Source: an uncultured Clostridia bacterium (GTDB lineage Bacteria > Bacillota > Clostridia > Christensenellales > QALW01). From it: a stretch of 47,328 bases of DNA. Both the position numbers and the translations under genes were made by a program. This document shows positions 13,979 through 21,906 of the stretch, piece by piece. Under the pieces are notes generated by a model. The model saw nothing but the letters and a program-made list of their open reading frames with translations. It had not been told where the DNA came from and did no database searches. Location: positions 1 to 47,328 of the forward strand of contig CAKRZX010000019.1 in NCBI GenBank assembly GCA_934434555.1, in the 5' to 3' direction. Numbering within the stretch: position 1 is the stretch's first letter; the number at the start of each line of letters is the position of its first letter.

Positions 13979-15363
13979 GAGGAAAAATCGTAAAAATATC
14001 GGGTCCCGTTGCAGACTGCAAATTTGCTTCCGGCGAACTTCCCGCAATAAAAGAGGCTCTCGAAGTTACCGTTGACGGCTCTGTCCGCACAATGGAAGTG
14101 GCGCAGCACATAGGCGACAACACGGTCCGCTGCATAATGCTCTCTCAAAGCGAGGGCCTTACCCTTGATACTCCCGTGGAATCTTTGGGTCGCAGCATTT
14201 CCGTGCCGGTGGGGAAAAACACTTTGGGCAGAATGTTCAACGTTTTAGGCGAACCTATTGACGGCTTGGGCGAAGTTGACCCAAAGTGCGGGCGCTGGGA
14301 AATTCACCGGGCCGCTCCCGCATTTTCCGAGCAGCAGCCCGCGGCGGAAATCCTTGAAACGGGTATAAAGGTTATTGACTTGCTTGAACCCTATCCGAAG
14401 GGCGGCAAAATCGGTCTTTTCGGCGGCGCGGGCGTAGGCAAAACCGTGCTTATACAGGAACTTATACATAATATTGCTACCGAGCACGGCGGATATTCGG
14501 TATTCACCGGTGTAGGCGAGCGCAGCCGCGAAGGCAACGATTTATGGAACGAAATGCATTCCGGCGGCGTGGCGGACAAGTGTGCCCTTGTGTTCGGGCA
14601 GATGAACGAATCTCCGGGCGTGCGTATGCGCGTTGCGCTTTCGGGGCTGACTATGGCGGAATACTTCCGTGACGAAGAGCACCGCGACGTGCTTTTGTTT
14701 ATAGATAACATTTTCCGTTTTGTTCAGGCGGGCAGCGAGGTCTCCACGCTTTTGGGCAGGATGCCCTCGGCGGTGGGATATCAGCCTGACCTGGCGGGCG
14801 AAATGGGCGCGTTGCAGGAACGGATTACATCAACAAAAAAAGGCTCCGTAACGTCTGTTCAGGCAGTTTATGTTCCCGCCGACGACCTTACCGACCCCGC
14901 GCCCGCCACCACGTTCACCCATCTTGACGCAACCACCGTGCTTTCAAGAAAAATTGCCGAGCAGGGCATTTATCCCGCAGTTGACCCGCTCAATTCAACT
15001 TCCCGCATACTTTCGCCCCGCATTGTAGGCCAAGAGCATTATCTTGTTGCCCGCCGCGTACAGGAAGTTTTGCAGAAGTACAACGAATTACAGGATATCA
15101 TCGCCATTCTGGGCATTGACGAACTTTCCGAGACGGATAAAAAAACCGTTATGCGGGCGCGCAAGATACAGCGTTTTCTGTCGCAGCCTATGTTTGTTGC
15201 CGAAAAATTTACCGGAATAAACGGCGTATACGTTCCCGTGAGCGAAACCGTAAAAGGGTTCAAAGCAATTCTTGACGGCGAACTTGACGCTTATCCGGAA
15301 GAGGCATTCTTCAACACCGGCACCGTTGACGATGTTAAGAAAAAGGCGGAAACACTGAGATGA
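13975..15363 (+). CDS. atpD: ATP synthase F1 subunit beta
   Basis: The 462-residue catalytic subunit. P-loop GGAGVGKTV (about 145-153); the catalytic-site Glu lies in GERSREGNDL (the usual Thr is Ser here); Walker B is VLLFIDNIFRF. The DELSEED-loop counterpart is DELSETDK near residue 384. Length and order are normal. It overlaps atpG and atpC by four bases each, indicating coupled translation of F1. Confidence 0.95.
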   Translation: MRGKIVKISGPVADCKFASGELPAIKEALEVTVDGSVRTMEVAQHIGDNTVRCIMLSQSEGLTLDTPVESLGRSISVPVGKNTLGRMFNVLGEPIDGLGEVDPKCGRWEIHRAAPAFSEQQPAAEILETGIKVIDLLEPYPKGGKIGLFGGAGVGKTVLIQELIHNIATEHGGYSVFTGVGERSREGNDLWNEMHSGGVADKCALVFGQMNESPGVRMRVALSGLTMAEYFRDEEHRDVLLFIDNIFRFVQAGSEVSTLLGRMPSAVGYQPDLAGEMGALQERITSTKKGSVTSVQAVYVPADDLTDPAPATTFTHLDATTVLSRKIAEQGIYPAVDPLNSTSRILSPRIVGQEHYLVARRVQEVLQKYNELQDIIAILGIDELSETDKKTVMRARKIQRFLSQPMFVAEKFTGINGVYVPVSETVKGFKAILDGELDAYPEEAFFNTGTVDDVKKKAETLR

Positions 15364-15770
15364 ACACATTTCATTTATCGATTTACGCCGCCGACAAGGT
15401 GTTTTTTGATGGCGAGGGCGAATCGCTTATTCTGCCTACGGTAAACGGTCTTTACGGCATACTTGCCCGCCACCGCAACGTTATAAGCGCCATTCTTCCC
15501 GGCACGCTTACCTTGCGTACGCCTGACGGCAAAACCCACATTGCGGCGGTATCAAACGGGCTTGTAAAGGTTGAAAACAACAATGTGCTTGTGCTTGTGG
15601 ATTCAGCCGAGCGGCCGGAAGAAATAGACATAAACCGCGCAAAGCGGGCGCGGGACAGGGCAAAAGAAGAACTTCTGCAAAAGAGAAGTTTGCAGGAACA
15701 CCGCGCCGCCGAGGCCCATCTTGCCCGCGCAATAAACAGACTGCGCGTAAAATCGGACGCGAGGAAATAG
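15360..15770 (+). CDS. atpC: ATP synthase F1 subunit epsilon
   Basis: A 136-residue two-domain protein of normal length. The N-terminal beta sandwich (FHLSIYAADKVFFDGEGESL, GLYGILARHRNVISAI) precedes the C-terminal helical hairpin (INRAKRARDRAKEEL through AHLARAINRLRV). It is the last gene of the operon. No strong terminator follows, only a weak GGCGC/GCGCT hairpin near 15786-15800. Confidence 0.92.
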   Translation: MNTFHLSIYAADKVFFDGEGESLILPTVNGLYGILARHRNVISAILPGTLTLRTPDGKTHIAAVSNGLVKVENNNVLVLVDSAERPEEIDINRAKRARDRAKEELLQKRSLQEHRAAEAHLARAINRLRVKSDARK

Positions 15771-15870
15771 AATTTCTGCTTTTTGGGCGCAAAAATGCGC
15801 TCAAAATTCGTTTCAAGGTGAATTTTTACGTAAATTTTCAAAAAAATCTTCTGATTTTATAAAAAAGCAG

Positions 15871-15899
15871 TGGAAATTTCCCTTAAAATAGTTTATAAT
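15871..15899 (+). promoter_or_regulatory. Possible promoter for the P-loop gene and thrC
   Basis: TATAAT at 15894-15899 is a perfect -10. The -35 17 bases upstream is TGGAAA, a poor match. The surrounding region is AT-rich. Confidence 0.5.
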
Positions 15900-15930
15900 A
15901 TAATCACCAATATTAAAGGAGGATTTACAT

Positions 15931-16347
15931 ATGATTAAAATCATCTACGGCAAAAAAGGTTCGGGGAAAACAAAAAAAATAATTGAAAGCGCCAACAAGG
16001 CCTCGGTTGAAAGCAAGGGCAACGTTGCGTTCCTTTTTAACAACAAGGATTATATCTGCGAACTCAAACATCAGGTTCGTTTTATTGACACCGCCGAGTA
16101 TGCAATAAACGGCGCATACACTTTTTACGGCTTTATCAGCGGGCTTATTGCCTCTAACTTTGACCTTGAAACCATTTATGTTGACGGCTTCTTAAAGCAT
16201 ATGGATCGCCCCATGAATGAACTTGAAGGTTTGTTTATCAAACTTAAACCTCTTTGCGAACAGCACAGGGTAGACCTTATTCTTTCGGTTAGTGCCGATA
16301 AAGAGGAAATCCCCGCGTTTATGCAGGAATTTTTAATCGGAGAATAA
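15931..16347 (+). CDS. Small P-loop NTPase of unknown function
   Basis: A 138-residue protein with a perfect SD (AAAGGAGGA). The Walker A motif is GKKGSGKTKK (about residues 7-16), and a Walker B-like strand is ETIYVDGFLK. The protein is only large enough for a minimal ATP-binding core and has no helicase, kinase lid or DNA-binding motif that I can see. It may act like the small thymidine-kinase-like ATP-binding proteins, which also open with a GKKGSGKT-type loop, but the lasso and zinc site are absent. It is encoded three bases before thrC and is probably co-transcribed with it. Confidence 0.75.
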   Translation: MIKIIYGKKGSGKTKKIIESANKASVESKGNVAFLFNNKDYICELKHQVRFIDTAEYAINGAYTFYGFISGLIASNFDLETIYVDGFLKHMDRPMNELEGLFIKLKPLCEQHRVDLILSVSADKEEIPAFMQEFLIGE

Positions 16348-16350
16348 ACA

Positions 16351-17835
16351 ATGCGCTACACTTCCACCAGAGACGCATCACTTTCAAAAAGCGCGTCGGA
16401 GTGTTTTTTACAGGGAATTTCCGTTGACGGCGGTCTGTTCGTGCCGGAAAGTTTTCCCGAAATTACACTTGCAGAAATAAATAAAATGGCGGAAATGTCT
16501 TATCAGGAGAGAGCATTTATGATGCTCTCTCGGTATTTGACCGACTTTTCCGAAGATGAACTTAAAAACTGCATTTCCTCCGCTTACGGCAGCAAGTTTG
16601 ATTCCCTCGGCGTTGCGCCGCTTCACTATTTAAGTAAATCAAACGCCGTAATGGAACTGTATCACGGCCCCACGCTGGCTTTTAAGGACGTGGCTCTTCA
16701 AATTCTGCCCCATTTTCTTAAAACCGCAAAGGCGAAAATGGGCGAGAAGGACAGGATAGTTATCCTTGTTGCCACTTCCGGCGACACGGGCAAGGCGGCA
16801 CTTGAAGGCTTTGCCGACGTTGAGGGTATGGGTATCGGCGTATTCTTCCCCAATCAGGGCGTAAGCAAAATGCAGCAGTTGCAAATGACTACGCAGACCG
16901 GTAATAACGTGTTTGTTTGTGCCGTAAACGGCAATTTTGACGACGCACAGACGGGCGTTAAGAATATTTTTGCCGACGCAAACATAAAGGCGGAACTCAA
17001 AGCGCGGGGAATAAAACTTTCAAGCGCAAACTCCATTAACTGGGGCAGGCTTGTTCCGCAAATCGCCTACTATTTCTCCGCCTATGCAGACCTTTTAAGG
17101 GATAAGAAAATTTCTTTGGGCGACAAAGTCAATTTTGTTGTGCCCACAGGCAATTTCGGCGATATTCTTGCCGGGTACTACGCTTTAAGAATGGGACTTC
17201 CCGTAAACAAACTTATCTGCGCGTCAAACAAAAACAACGTGCTTACCGAGTTTTTTGAAACGGGTGTTTACAACGCAAAACGCGAATTTTACAAGACTTC
17301 ATCGCCCTCAATGGATATTCTGATTTCATCGAATCTTGAACGGCTGCTGTTTGAACTTTCCGGCAAAGACGACAAATATGTTTCTTCCCTTATGGCGGAA
17401 CTTAAACAAAAGGGCTCGTACAAGGTAAGCGACAGGGTTTTTGAGCAGTTGAATTCCGTTTTTGCCGCCGGATACGTTGACGAAAGTGCCACGGCAGAGA
17501 CTATAAAGAGTATGTGGGAAAATGAGAACTACTGCATTGACACCCACACTTCCGTGGGTTGCGCCGTTTACGAAAACCACAAAAAGTCAAGCGGCGACGG
17601 CACTTTCACGGTTATGCTTTCCACCGCAAGCCCGTATAAATTCCCGCATTCGGTGCTTGATGCAATTTTCGGCACTGCCCCCGCCGACGAATTTGACTGT
17701 GCCGACAAACTTAAAAGCATGGGCGTAAAAGAACCCGTTCAGATTGTCGAACTCAAAGGCAAAAAAGTGCTTCACTCGCTTGTTTGCGACAAGGACAAAA
17801 TGGCAGAAACAATGCTCGCTTGGGCAGAAAAATAA
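16351..17835 (+). CDS. thrC: Threonine synthase
   Basis: A 494-residue PLP enzyme converting O-phosphohomoserine to threonine. The N-terminus MRYTSTRDASLSKSASECFL and GPTLAFKDVALQ (PLP Lys about residue 113) are typical of the longer ThrC class. The phosphate-binding loop is ATSGDTGKAALEGF, and the second nucleotide-like loop is VPTGNFGDILAGYYA. Length matches the family. SD GGAG lies just before the ATG and overlaps the end of the P-loop gene, so both are probably translated from one message. Confidence 0.93.
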   Translation: MRYTSTRDASLSKSASECFLQGISVDGGLFVPESFPEITLAEINKMAEMSYQERAFMMLSRYLTDFSEDELKNCISSAYGSKFDSLGVAPLHYLSKSNAVMELYHGPTLAFKDVALQILPHFLKTAKAKMGEKDRIVILVATSGDTGKAALEGFADVEGMGIGVFFPNQGVSKMQQLQMTTQTGNNVFVCAVNGNFDDAQTGVKNIFADANIKAELKARGIKLSSANSINWGRLVPQIAYYFSAYADLLRDKKISLGDKVNFVVPTGNFGDILAGYYALRMGLPVNKLICASNKNNVLTEFFETGVYNAKREFYKTSSPSMDILISSNLERLLFELSGKDDKYVSSLMAELKQKGSYKVSDRVFEQLNSVFAAGYVDESATAETIKSMWENENYCIDTHTSVGCAVYENHKKSSGDGTFTVMLSTASPYKFPHSVLDAIFGTAPADEFDCADKLKSMGVKEPVQIVELKGKKVLHSLVCDKDKMAETMLAWAEK

Positions 17836-17847
17836 AAATTATTTTCG

Positions 17848-17875
17848 GCGTGGAGTTTCTCCGCGCTGCTTTTTT
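17848..17875 (+). terminator. Terminator after thrC
   Basis: GCGTGGAG and CTCCGCGC pair (one G-U) around TTT, followed by TGCTTTTTTG. Confidence 0.75.
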
Positions 17876-17915
17876 GTGCTTAAAAAGTGAAATTGTAAAC
17901 TTTTGGTTTTGGACA

Positions 17916-17945
17916 TTGACACGGACAGGAAGAATATGGTATAGT
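17916..17945 (+). promoter_or_regulatory. Promoter of the 17979 lipoprotein gene
   Basis: TTGACA at 17916-17921 and TATAGT at 17940-17945 with an 18-base spacer, 33 bases before the start codon. Confidence 0.7.
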
Positions 17946-17978
17946 AACAGTAAGGAAAACGAAAGGAATGATAAAGCT

Positions 17979-18770
17979 ATGAAAAAAGCAATTTCGCTGA
18001 TTTTGAGTGTACTGTGCTTAATGCAACTTACCGCGTGCCGCAGAGTGCCGAATACAGACGATATAGCCGCAGTTATTCCACAGATAGTAACGTGCGAACC
18101 CGGAGTTAAAAATGTTACAGCCGAAATTGAGGATTTGGACGAATCGATTTTTAATCGCAATATAAAAATTTACAAAGCATGGCCGAATTTCTTTGGCGAT
18201 ATCTCCATGCAACTAAGAATCCGTGCTCACAGCAGCGGAAACTATAAATTAGACCGGCATAATGACAATTTCCTTATTTTTGACTGCTCCGTTCCGCTGT
18301 CGGATATCACCGTTAAAGACGGCGCTCTTGACAAAAGCGAGCAAGCGGCAAAGGACCTGAAAGTGCTTCCCGATAAATACATACGAATGGACGGTACTCC
18401 CTCTTACAATGCCGAATTCAAACAGGTTATTGACGGGTACACCGTATACGGAATGGCTTACACGGAAATTAAGACAAGCCTTGATGACAAATATATTATG
18501 CAAATTACCAAGCGGTGGTCAAAGCCCCATTATGCCTCAACGGTTAAGACCGTTTCTTTTGAAGAGGCATTGGACCGGTTAGAAAGGCATTACGGTTTTA
18601 CTGACGGCATATTTGACATAAATTTTGATAAAACAGTTGTAAAAGCCGTTGAACTTGTTTACTATAAAGGCTATGAGGGAGATTTCTTCATTCCCTGTTA
18701 CCGTTTCACTGGCGTTGGACACTATAAAGATATCACCTACGATTTTGCCGCCTTCGCCTTTGCAATATAA
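17979..18770 (+). CDS. Putative lipoprotein of unknown function
   Basis: A 263-residue protein. The ATG at 17979 was chosen because it lies after its own promoter and GAAAGGA, and gives a lipoprotein signal (KKAISLILSVLCLMQLTAC, Cys at residue 20). A start at 17784 would run through the thrC end and the terminator. The mature part has alternating strands and the motifs YIRMDGTPSYNAEFKQV and YGFTDGIFDINFD; a last strand pair ends in YDFAAFAFAI. I recognise no family. It is a single-gene unit between two terminators. Confidence 0.75.
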   Translation: MKKAISLILSVLCLMQLTACRRVPNTDDIAAVIPQIVTCEPGVKNVTAEIEDLDESIFNRNIKIYKAWPNFFGDISMQLRIRAHSSGNYKLDRHNDNFLIFDCSVPLSDITVKDGALDKSEQAAKDLKVLPDKYIRMDGTPSYNAEFKQVIDGYTVYGMAYTEIKTSLDDKYIMQITKRWSKPHYASTVKTVSFEEALDRLERHYGFTDGIFDINFDKTVVKAVELVYYKGYEGDFFIPCYRFTGVGHYKDITYDFAAFAFAI

Positions 18771-18774
18771 ATTA

Positions 18775-18808
18775 CACCCCGAAAGGCCGTCTTTCGGGGT
18801 GATTTTTT
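18775..18808. terminator. Bidirectional terminator between the lipoprotein and trpZ genes
   Basis: CACCCCGAAAG pairs perfectly with CTTTCGGGGTG around a five-base loop, followed by ATTTTTTC on the plus strand. Its placement between convergent genes suits both directions. Confidence 0.8.
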
Positions 18809-19581
18809 CAGTTTCCGCACTCAATGCTTATCTCGTTAAATACGCCAAGCAGGTCGTTTACCGTTACGTTTTTCTTTTCTTCGCCGGAGATGTCAAGCAC
18901 GCTTGCGCCCCGATGCATCATAACTATTCTGTTTCCGTACTCGGTGGCAAAACGCAGGTTGTGCGTTACCATTACCGCGGTCAAGCCGTCGGCGGACACA
19001 AGTTCGTTTGTCAGCACCATAATGCGTTCGCTTGACTTCGGGTCCAAAGCGGCGGTATGCTCATCCAAAATCAGCAAATCCACTTTCGTCATTCCCGCAA
19101 TAACAAGAGCAATCGCCTGTCTTTGTCCGCCCGAAAGCGCACCTACGGGAGTATTCATTCTGTCCTCTAAGCCCATATTGCAGCGCATTAACAGGTCTCT
19201 GTAATAGTCAATCCGCTTTTTGTTTATCGCTTTTCCCAAGCCGTAAGGCTTATTTTTATTATCCGCAAGGGCAAAATTTTCAAGCACGGTCAGGTTAGAA
19301 CAGGTGCCCATTTTCGGGTCCTGAAAAACACGGCCTATAAAGCGGGCGCGCCTGTGTTCGGAAAGCGATGTGATATCCTTATTGTTGAACATCACCTTGC
19401 CCGAATCCGGCAAAAGCGTTCCGCACATAAGGTTGAGCATTGTTGTTTTTCCGCTTCCGTTTGAGCCCACAATGGAAATAAAATCGCCTTTGTTTACGCT
19501 GAAATTGAATTTATCAAACAGTACCGCCTCATCGGGAGTGCCTTTGTTGAACGTAACCGAAATATCTTTAAGTTCAAGCAT
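18808..19581 (-). CDS. trpZ: ABC transporter ATP-binding protein, TrpZ-type
   Basis: A 257-residue ATPase. Walker A is GSNGSGKTT (about residues 39-47), signature LSGGQRQA, Walker B LLILDEHTAALD, and the switch His is in VMVTHNLRF. The layout matches the ATPase of the ABC_sub_bind-type importers (TrpXYZ). It overlaps the permease gene by eight bases and is the last gene of a three-gene operon that begins behind a T-box. The Trp assignment rests on the T-box specifier rather than the protein itself. Confidence 0.85.
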   Translation of the reverse strand: MLELKDISVTFNKGTPDEAVLFDKFNFSVNKGDFISIVGSNGSGKTTMLNLMCGTLLPDSGKVMFNNKDITSLSEHRRARFIGRVFQDPKMGTCSNLTVLENFALADNKNKPYGLGKAINKKRIDYYRDLLMRCNMGLEDRMNTPVGALSGGQRQAIALVIAGMTKVDLLILDEHTAALDPKSSERIMVLTNELVSADGLTAVMVTHNLRFATEYGNRIVMMHRGASVLDISGEEKKNVTVNDLLGVFNEISIECGN

Positions 19582-20503
19582 TTTTGCCGCCCCCTTTCAT
19601 TTTTGAAGAAAGCACCAATGCAACGGTGAACATTATTGCCATTATCAACTTGTTGTACGCGCTGGGCACGCCTATTTTCTGTGCCAGTGTCAGGCACGCC
19701 TGATAGATTATTGCGCCGAAAATAACTTTTGTGGTGGGCTTCAAAAACTTCACCTTTGCAAAAAGCGACATACCGATTATAAGCGACGCAAGCCCGATTA
19801 CTATCATTCCTATGCCCATGCTTTGGTTTACGTTTCCGCTTATGTGGCTGTACAGCGCACCCGAAACCGCGGCAAGGCCGTTGCCCAATGCAAGCCCGAT
19901 TATCTTGCTTTTGCCCGGATTTACGCCGAGCATTTTTACAAACTGCTCATTGTTGCCCGCGGCACGCAAAAGAAGTCCGTTTTTAGACTTAAAATATAAG
20001 TCAAGAAGAATCTTGCACGCAAGGGCTATTAAAAAGAAGATAACAAGACTTCTTAAATTCACCTTGTCTATTCTTGCGGGAACGGCATCGCCGAAGAAAT
20101 AGTCCTGCAACGTGTTTACCGTTCTTCCGTAAGAAATGCTCGTGTTGCCCGTGCCGTCAAATTTGCCAGTCAGCCCCGCGCTTACGGCAATAAGATTCAC
20201 CGTTATAAGCCCGGTTGAAACAAGTATTCCGCACAGAAGAGGTCTTATTTTAAGGCATACGTGCAATACGCCCGTAACACAGCCGAACAGACAGCCCGCA
20301 ATAAAAGCGCATATTACCGCAAGCCACGGATTTATGCCGGAACTTGCCATAAGCCCGAACACCACCGCGCCGCTTAAAAACGTGCCCTCAACCGTAAGGT
20401 CGGGAAAATCAAGTATATAATACGACACATAATATCCCATTGCGATTATTGAAAACACAAGGCCCGTTTCAACAAAGACCTCTACCGTACTTAAAAAATT
20501 CAA
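19574..20503 (-). CDS. trpY: ABC transporter permease, TrpY-type
   Basis: A 309-residue polytopic membrane protein with about eight hydrophobic segments (for example LVFSIIAMGYYVSYYILDF and GMIVIGLASLIIGMSLFAKV). The segment DLTVEGTFLSGAVVFGLMA near the N-terminus is the characteristic block of the BPD_transp_2-like permeases paired with ABC_sub_bind receptors. It lies between the receptor and ATPase genes, so the substrate path is complete. Confidence 0.85.
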   Translation of the reverse strand: MNFLSTVEVFVETGLVFSIIAMGYYVSYYILDFPDLTVEGTFLSGAVVFGLMASSGINPWLAVICAFIAGCLFGCVTGVLHVCLKIRPLLCGILVSTGLITVNLIAVSAGLTGKFDGTGNTSISYGRTVNTLQDYFFGDAVPARIDKVNLRSLVIFFLIALACKILLDLYFKSKNGLLLRAAGNNEQFVKMLGVNPGKSKIIGLALGNGLAAVSGALYSHISGNVNQSMGIGMIVIGLASLIIGMSLFAKVKFLKPTTKVIFGAIIYQACLTLAQKIGVPSAYNKLIMAIMFTVALVLSSKMKGGGKNA

Positions 20504-20515
20504 AGCAGATTCTCC

Positions 20516-21487
20516 TTATTTTGATACTGCGGTGTAGGTGCCCGAATAGGTAAGCCCCAGTTTCTTCATAACTTCCTCGTTTACAACGGTGGACGCGTCT
20601 TTTATGGTCTTAACCGCCATAGTTGCGGCGTCAGCGCCTTTAAGAACGTTAACCGCCATTTCGCCCGTAACCTTTCCGAGGGCAACATAATCAATTGAAA
20701 CCGACGCAAGACAGCCGTTTTTAACCTGTTCTTCTTCCGAACCGTACACGGGAATGTTATTCTTTTCAGCCGCGCTGAGCACTACCGAAAGGTTATTTAC
20801 AACGTTGTTGTCGGTGAAGTTATTTATGCAGTCCACTTTTTGGGCAAGCGCCTCGGCAGCGGCGGGAACGTCCGACGCACCCTGAACGGCGCTGTCAACT
20901 ACTTCGATGTTCTGTTTTTCGCATATTTCCTTAAAGCGTTTAAGGTTCGATACCGAGTTATCCTCGGACGCGGTATAAAGAATACCTATTTTCTTTACGT
21001 CGCTCTGGAATCCCTTTATCATATTAACCTGTGCTTCCAAATCAAGCACGTCGCTTGTGCCGGTGCATTTGTAACCGGGCTTGTTCATATCCTCAACAAG
21101 TTTTGCCTCAACCGGGTCGCTTACCGCGCAGAAGATAACGGGAATATCCGTGTTGTCAGTTGCCGAAAATGCCGCTTTTGCCGCGGGAGTTGCAATGGCG
21201 ATGATAATATCAAAGTCGGAAGCAACCATATTTTTGGCAAAGTTTACGCAGTCCGCGTCAGCGGAAGCACTTGAACCGGTCTGATATTCAAGAGTAAAGT
21301 CAAGCCCCGAATTATCAAGCGCCTCTTTTACGCCCTTATAGCAGTTGTCAAGGGAGGGATGGCTCATATACTGGATAATGCCCACTTTAAGAGTGCCGTC
21401 TTTTTTATTTTCGTTGCAGCCTGTAAAGGAAAATGCACAAACAAGTGCGATAACGGTTGATATAACAAGTGAAATAATCTTTTTCAT
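20516..21487 (-). CDS. trpX: ABC substrate-binding lipoprotein, TrpX-type
   Basis: A 323-residue lipoprotein; lipobox FTGC puts the lipidated Cys at about residue 24. SD AAGGAGA lies before the ATG. The mature protein has the two-lobe ABC_sub_bind layout (LKVGIIQYMSHPSLDNCYKG, then DIIIAIATPAAKAAF, VIFCAVSDPVEAKLV and KKIGILYTASEDNSVSN). This family includes receptors for Trp/Tyr in Firmicutes. It is the first gene after the T-box leader and would be the receptor whose ligand sets operon expression. Confidence 0.85.
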   Translation of the reverse strand: MKKIISLVISTVIALVCAFSFTGCNENKKDGTLKVGIIQYMSHPSLDNCYKGVKEALDNSGLDFTLEYQTGSSASADADCVNFAKNMVASDFDIIIAIATPAAKAAFSATDNTDIPVIFCAVSDPVEAKLVEDMNKPGYKCTGTSDVLDLEAQVNMIKGFQSDVKKIGILYTASEDNSVSNLKRFKEICEKQNIEVVDSAVQGASDVPAAAEALAQKVDCINNFTDNNVVNNLSVVLSAAEKNNIPVYGSEEEQVKNGCLASVSIDYVALGKVTGEMAVNVLKGADAATMAVKTIKDASTVVNEEVMKKLGLTYSGTYTAVSK

Positions 21488-21533
21488 AATTTTTAATCTC
21501 CTTAAATTTTTTTGATTTTTGACAGCGAAAAAA

Positions 21534-21566
21534 CTATCTCCGCCATCGCCTTGATTCTCTTAACAA
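21534..21566 (-). CDS. Possible 10-codon leader peptide after the T-box (Arg-rich, one Trp codon)
   Basis: On the minus strand an AAAGGGTGAT site is followed four bases later by TTG and nine further codons giving MLRESRRWRR, then TAG. It lies between the T-box terminator and trpX. One Trp and five Arg codons in ten is unusual for random sequence. It may be a chance open frame or a decayed gene end. Not proven. Confidence 0.3.
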   Translation of the reverse strand: MLRESRRWRR

Positions 21567-21592
21567 AATAATCACCCTTTCAAAAAAAAACA

Positions 21593-21860
21593 AAAAGACC
21601 CTATCCCAAAATAAGGGACAGGGTCTTTAATAATCCTGCGGTACCACCCAAATTGATGAAATAAATCATCCGCTCAAAATCATACTTACATATGAACTGC
21701 ACTGTAACGGGCGCAACCCGTTGACTGCTACTTGCAAAAACTGCTTTCGGTCACCCTCATAAGTCCATTCGCCTGATTATTCCCTATCCCGCTCGCACCT
21801 TTGCGGAACTCTCTGAAAGTTTCAAAACAGGTTACTCTTCTTAGTCGTCGGTTTTTATTT
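21593..21860 (-). ncRNA. T-box leader (riboswitch) of the trpXYZ operon, specifier reads TGG
   Basis: On the minus strand the T-box sequence TGGGTGGTACCGCA (21637-21650) is followed by a terminator with arms AGACCCTGTCCC and GGGATAGGGTCT and a T-run (21593-21626). Stem I begins with AGTAA; CCTG after it pairs with CAGG. This places CGAATGGA opposite AGTAA as the specifier loop, with TGG at 21765-21767 followed by A. TGG would bind tRNA-Trp. The UGGU bulge base prefers a discriminator A, whereas tRNA-Trp usually has G, so a U-G pair must be assumed. Confidence 0.85.
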
Positions 21861-21866
21861 TTTATG

Positions 21867-21895
21867 ATGATATCACTTGTTTTCCTATCTGTCAA
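21867..21895 (-). promoter_or_regulatory. Promoter of the T-box/trpXYZ unit
   Basis: On the minus strand, TTGACA at 21890-21895 and TATCAT at 21867-21872 with a 17-base spacer. Confidence 0.75.
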
Positions 21896-21906
21896 GCGAT
21901 TTTTTA

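Noticed and set aside
17784..17978. Longer N-terminus for the 17979 lipoprotein
   Set aside because: It would cross the thrC end, a terminator and the promoter; the lipoprotein signal begins at 17979.
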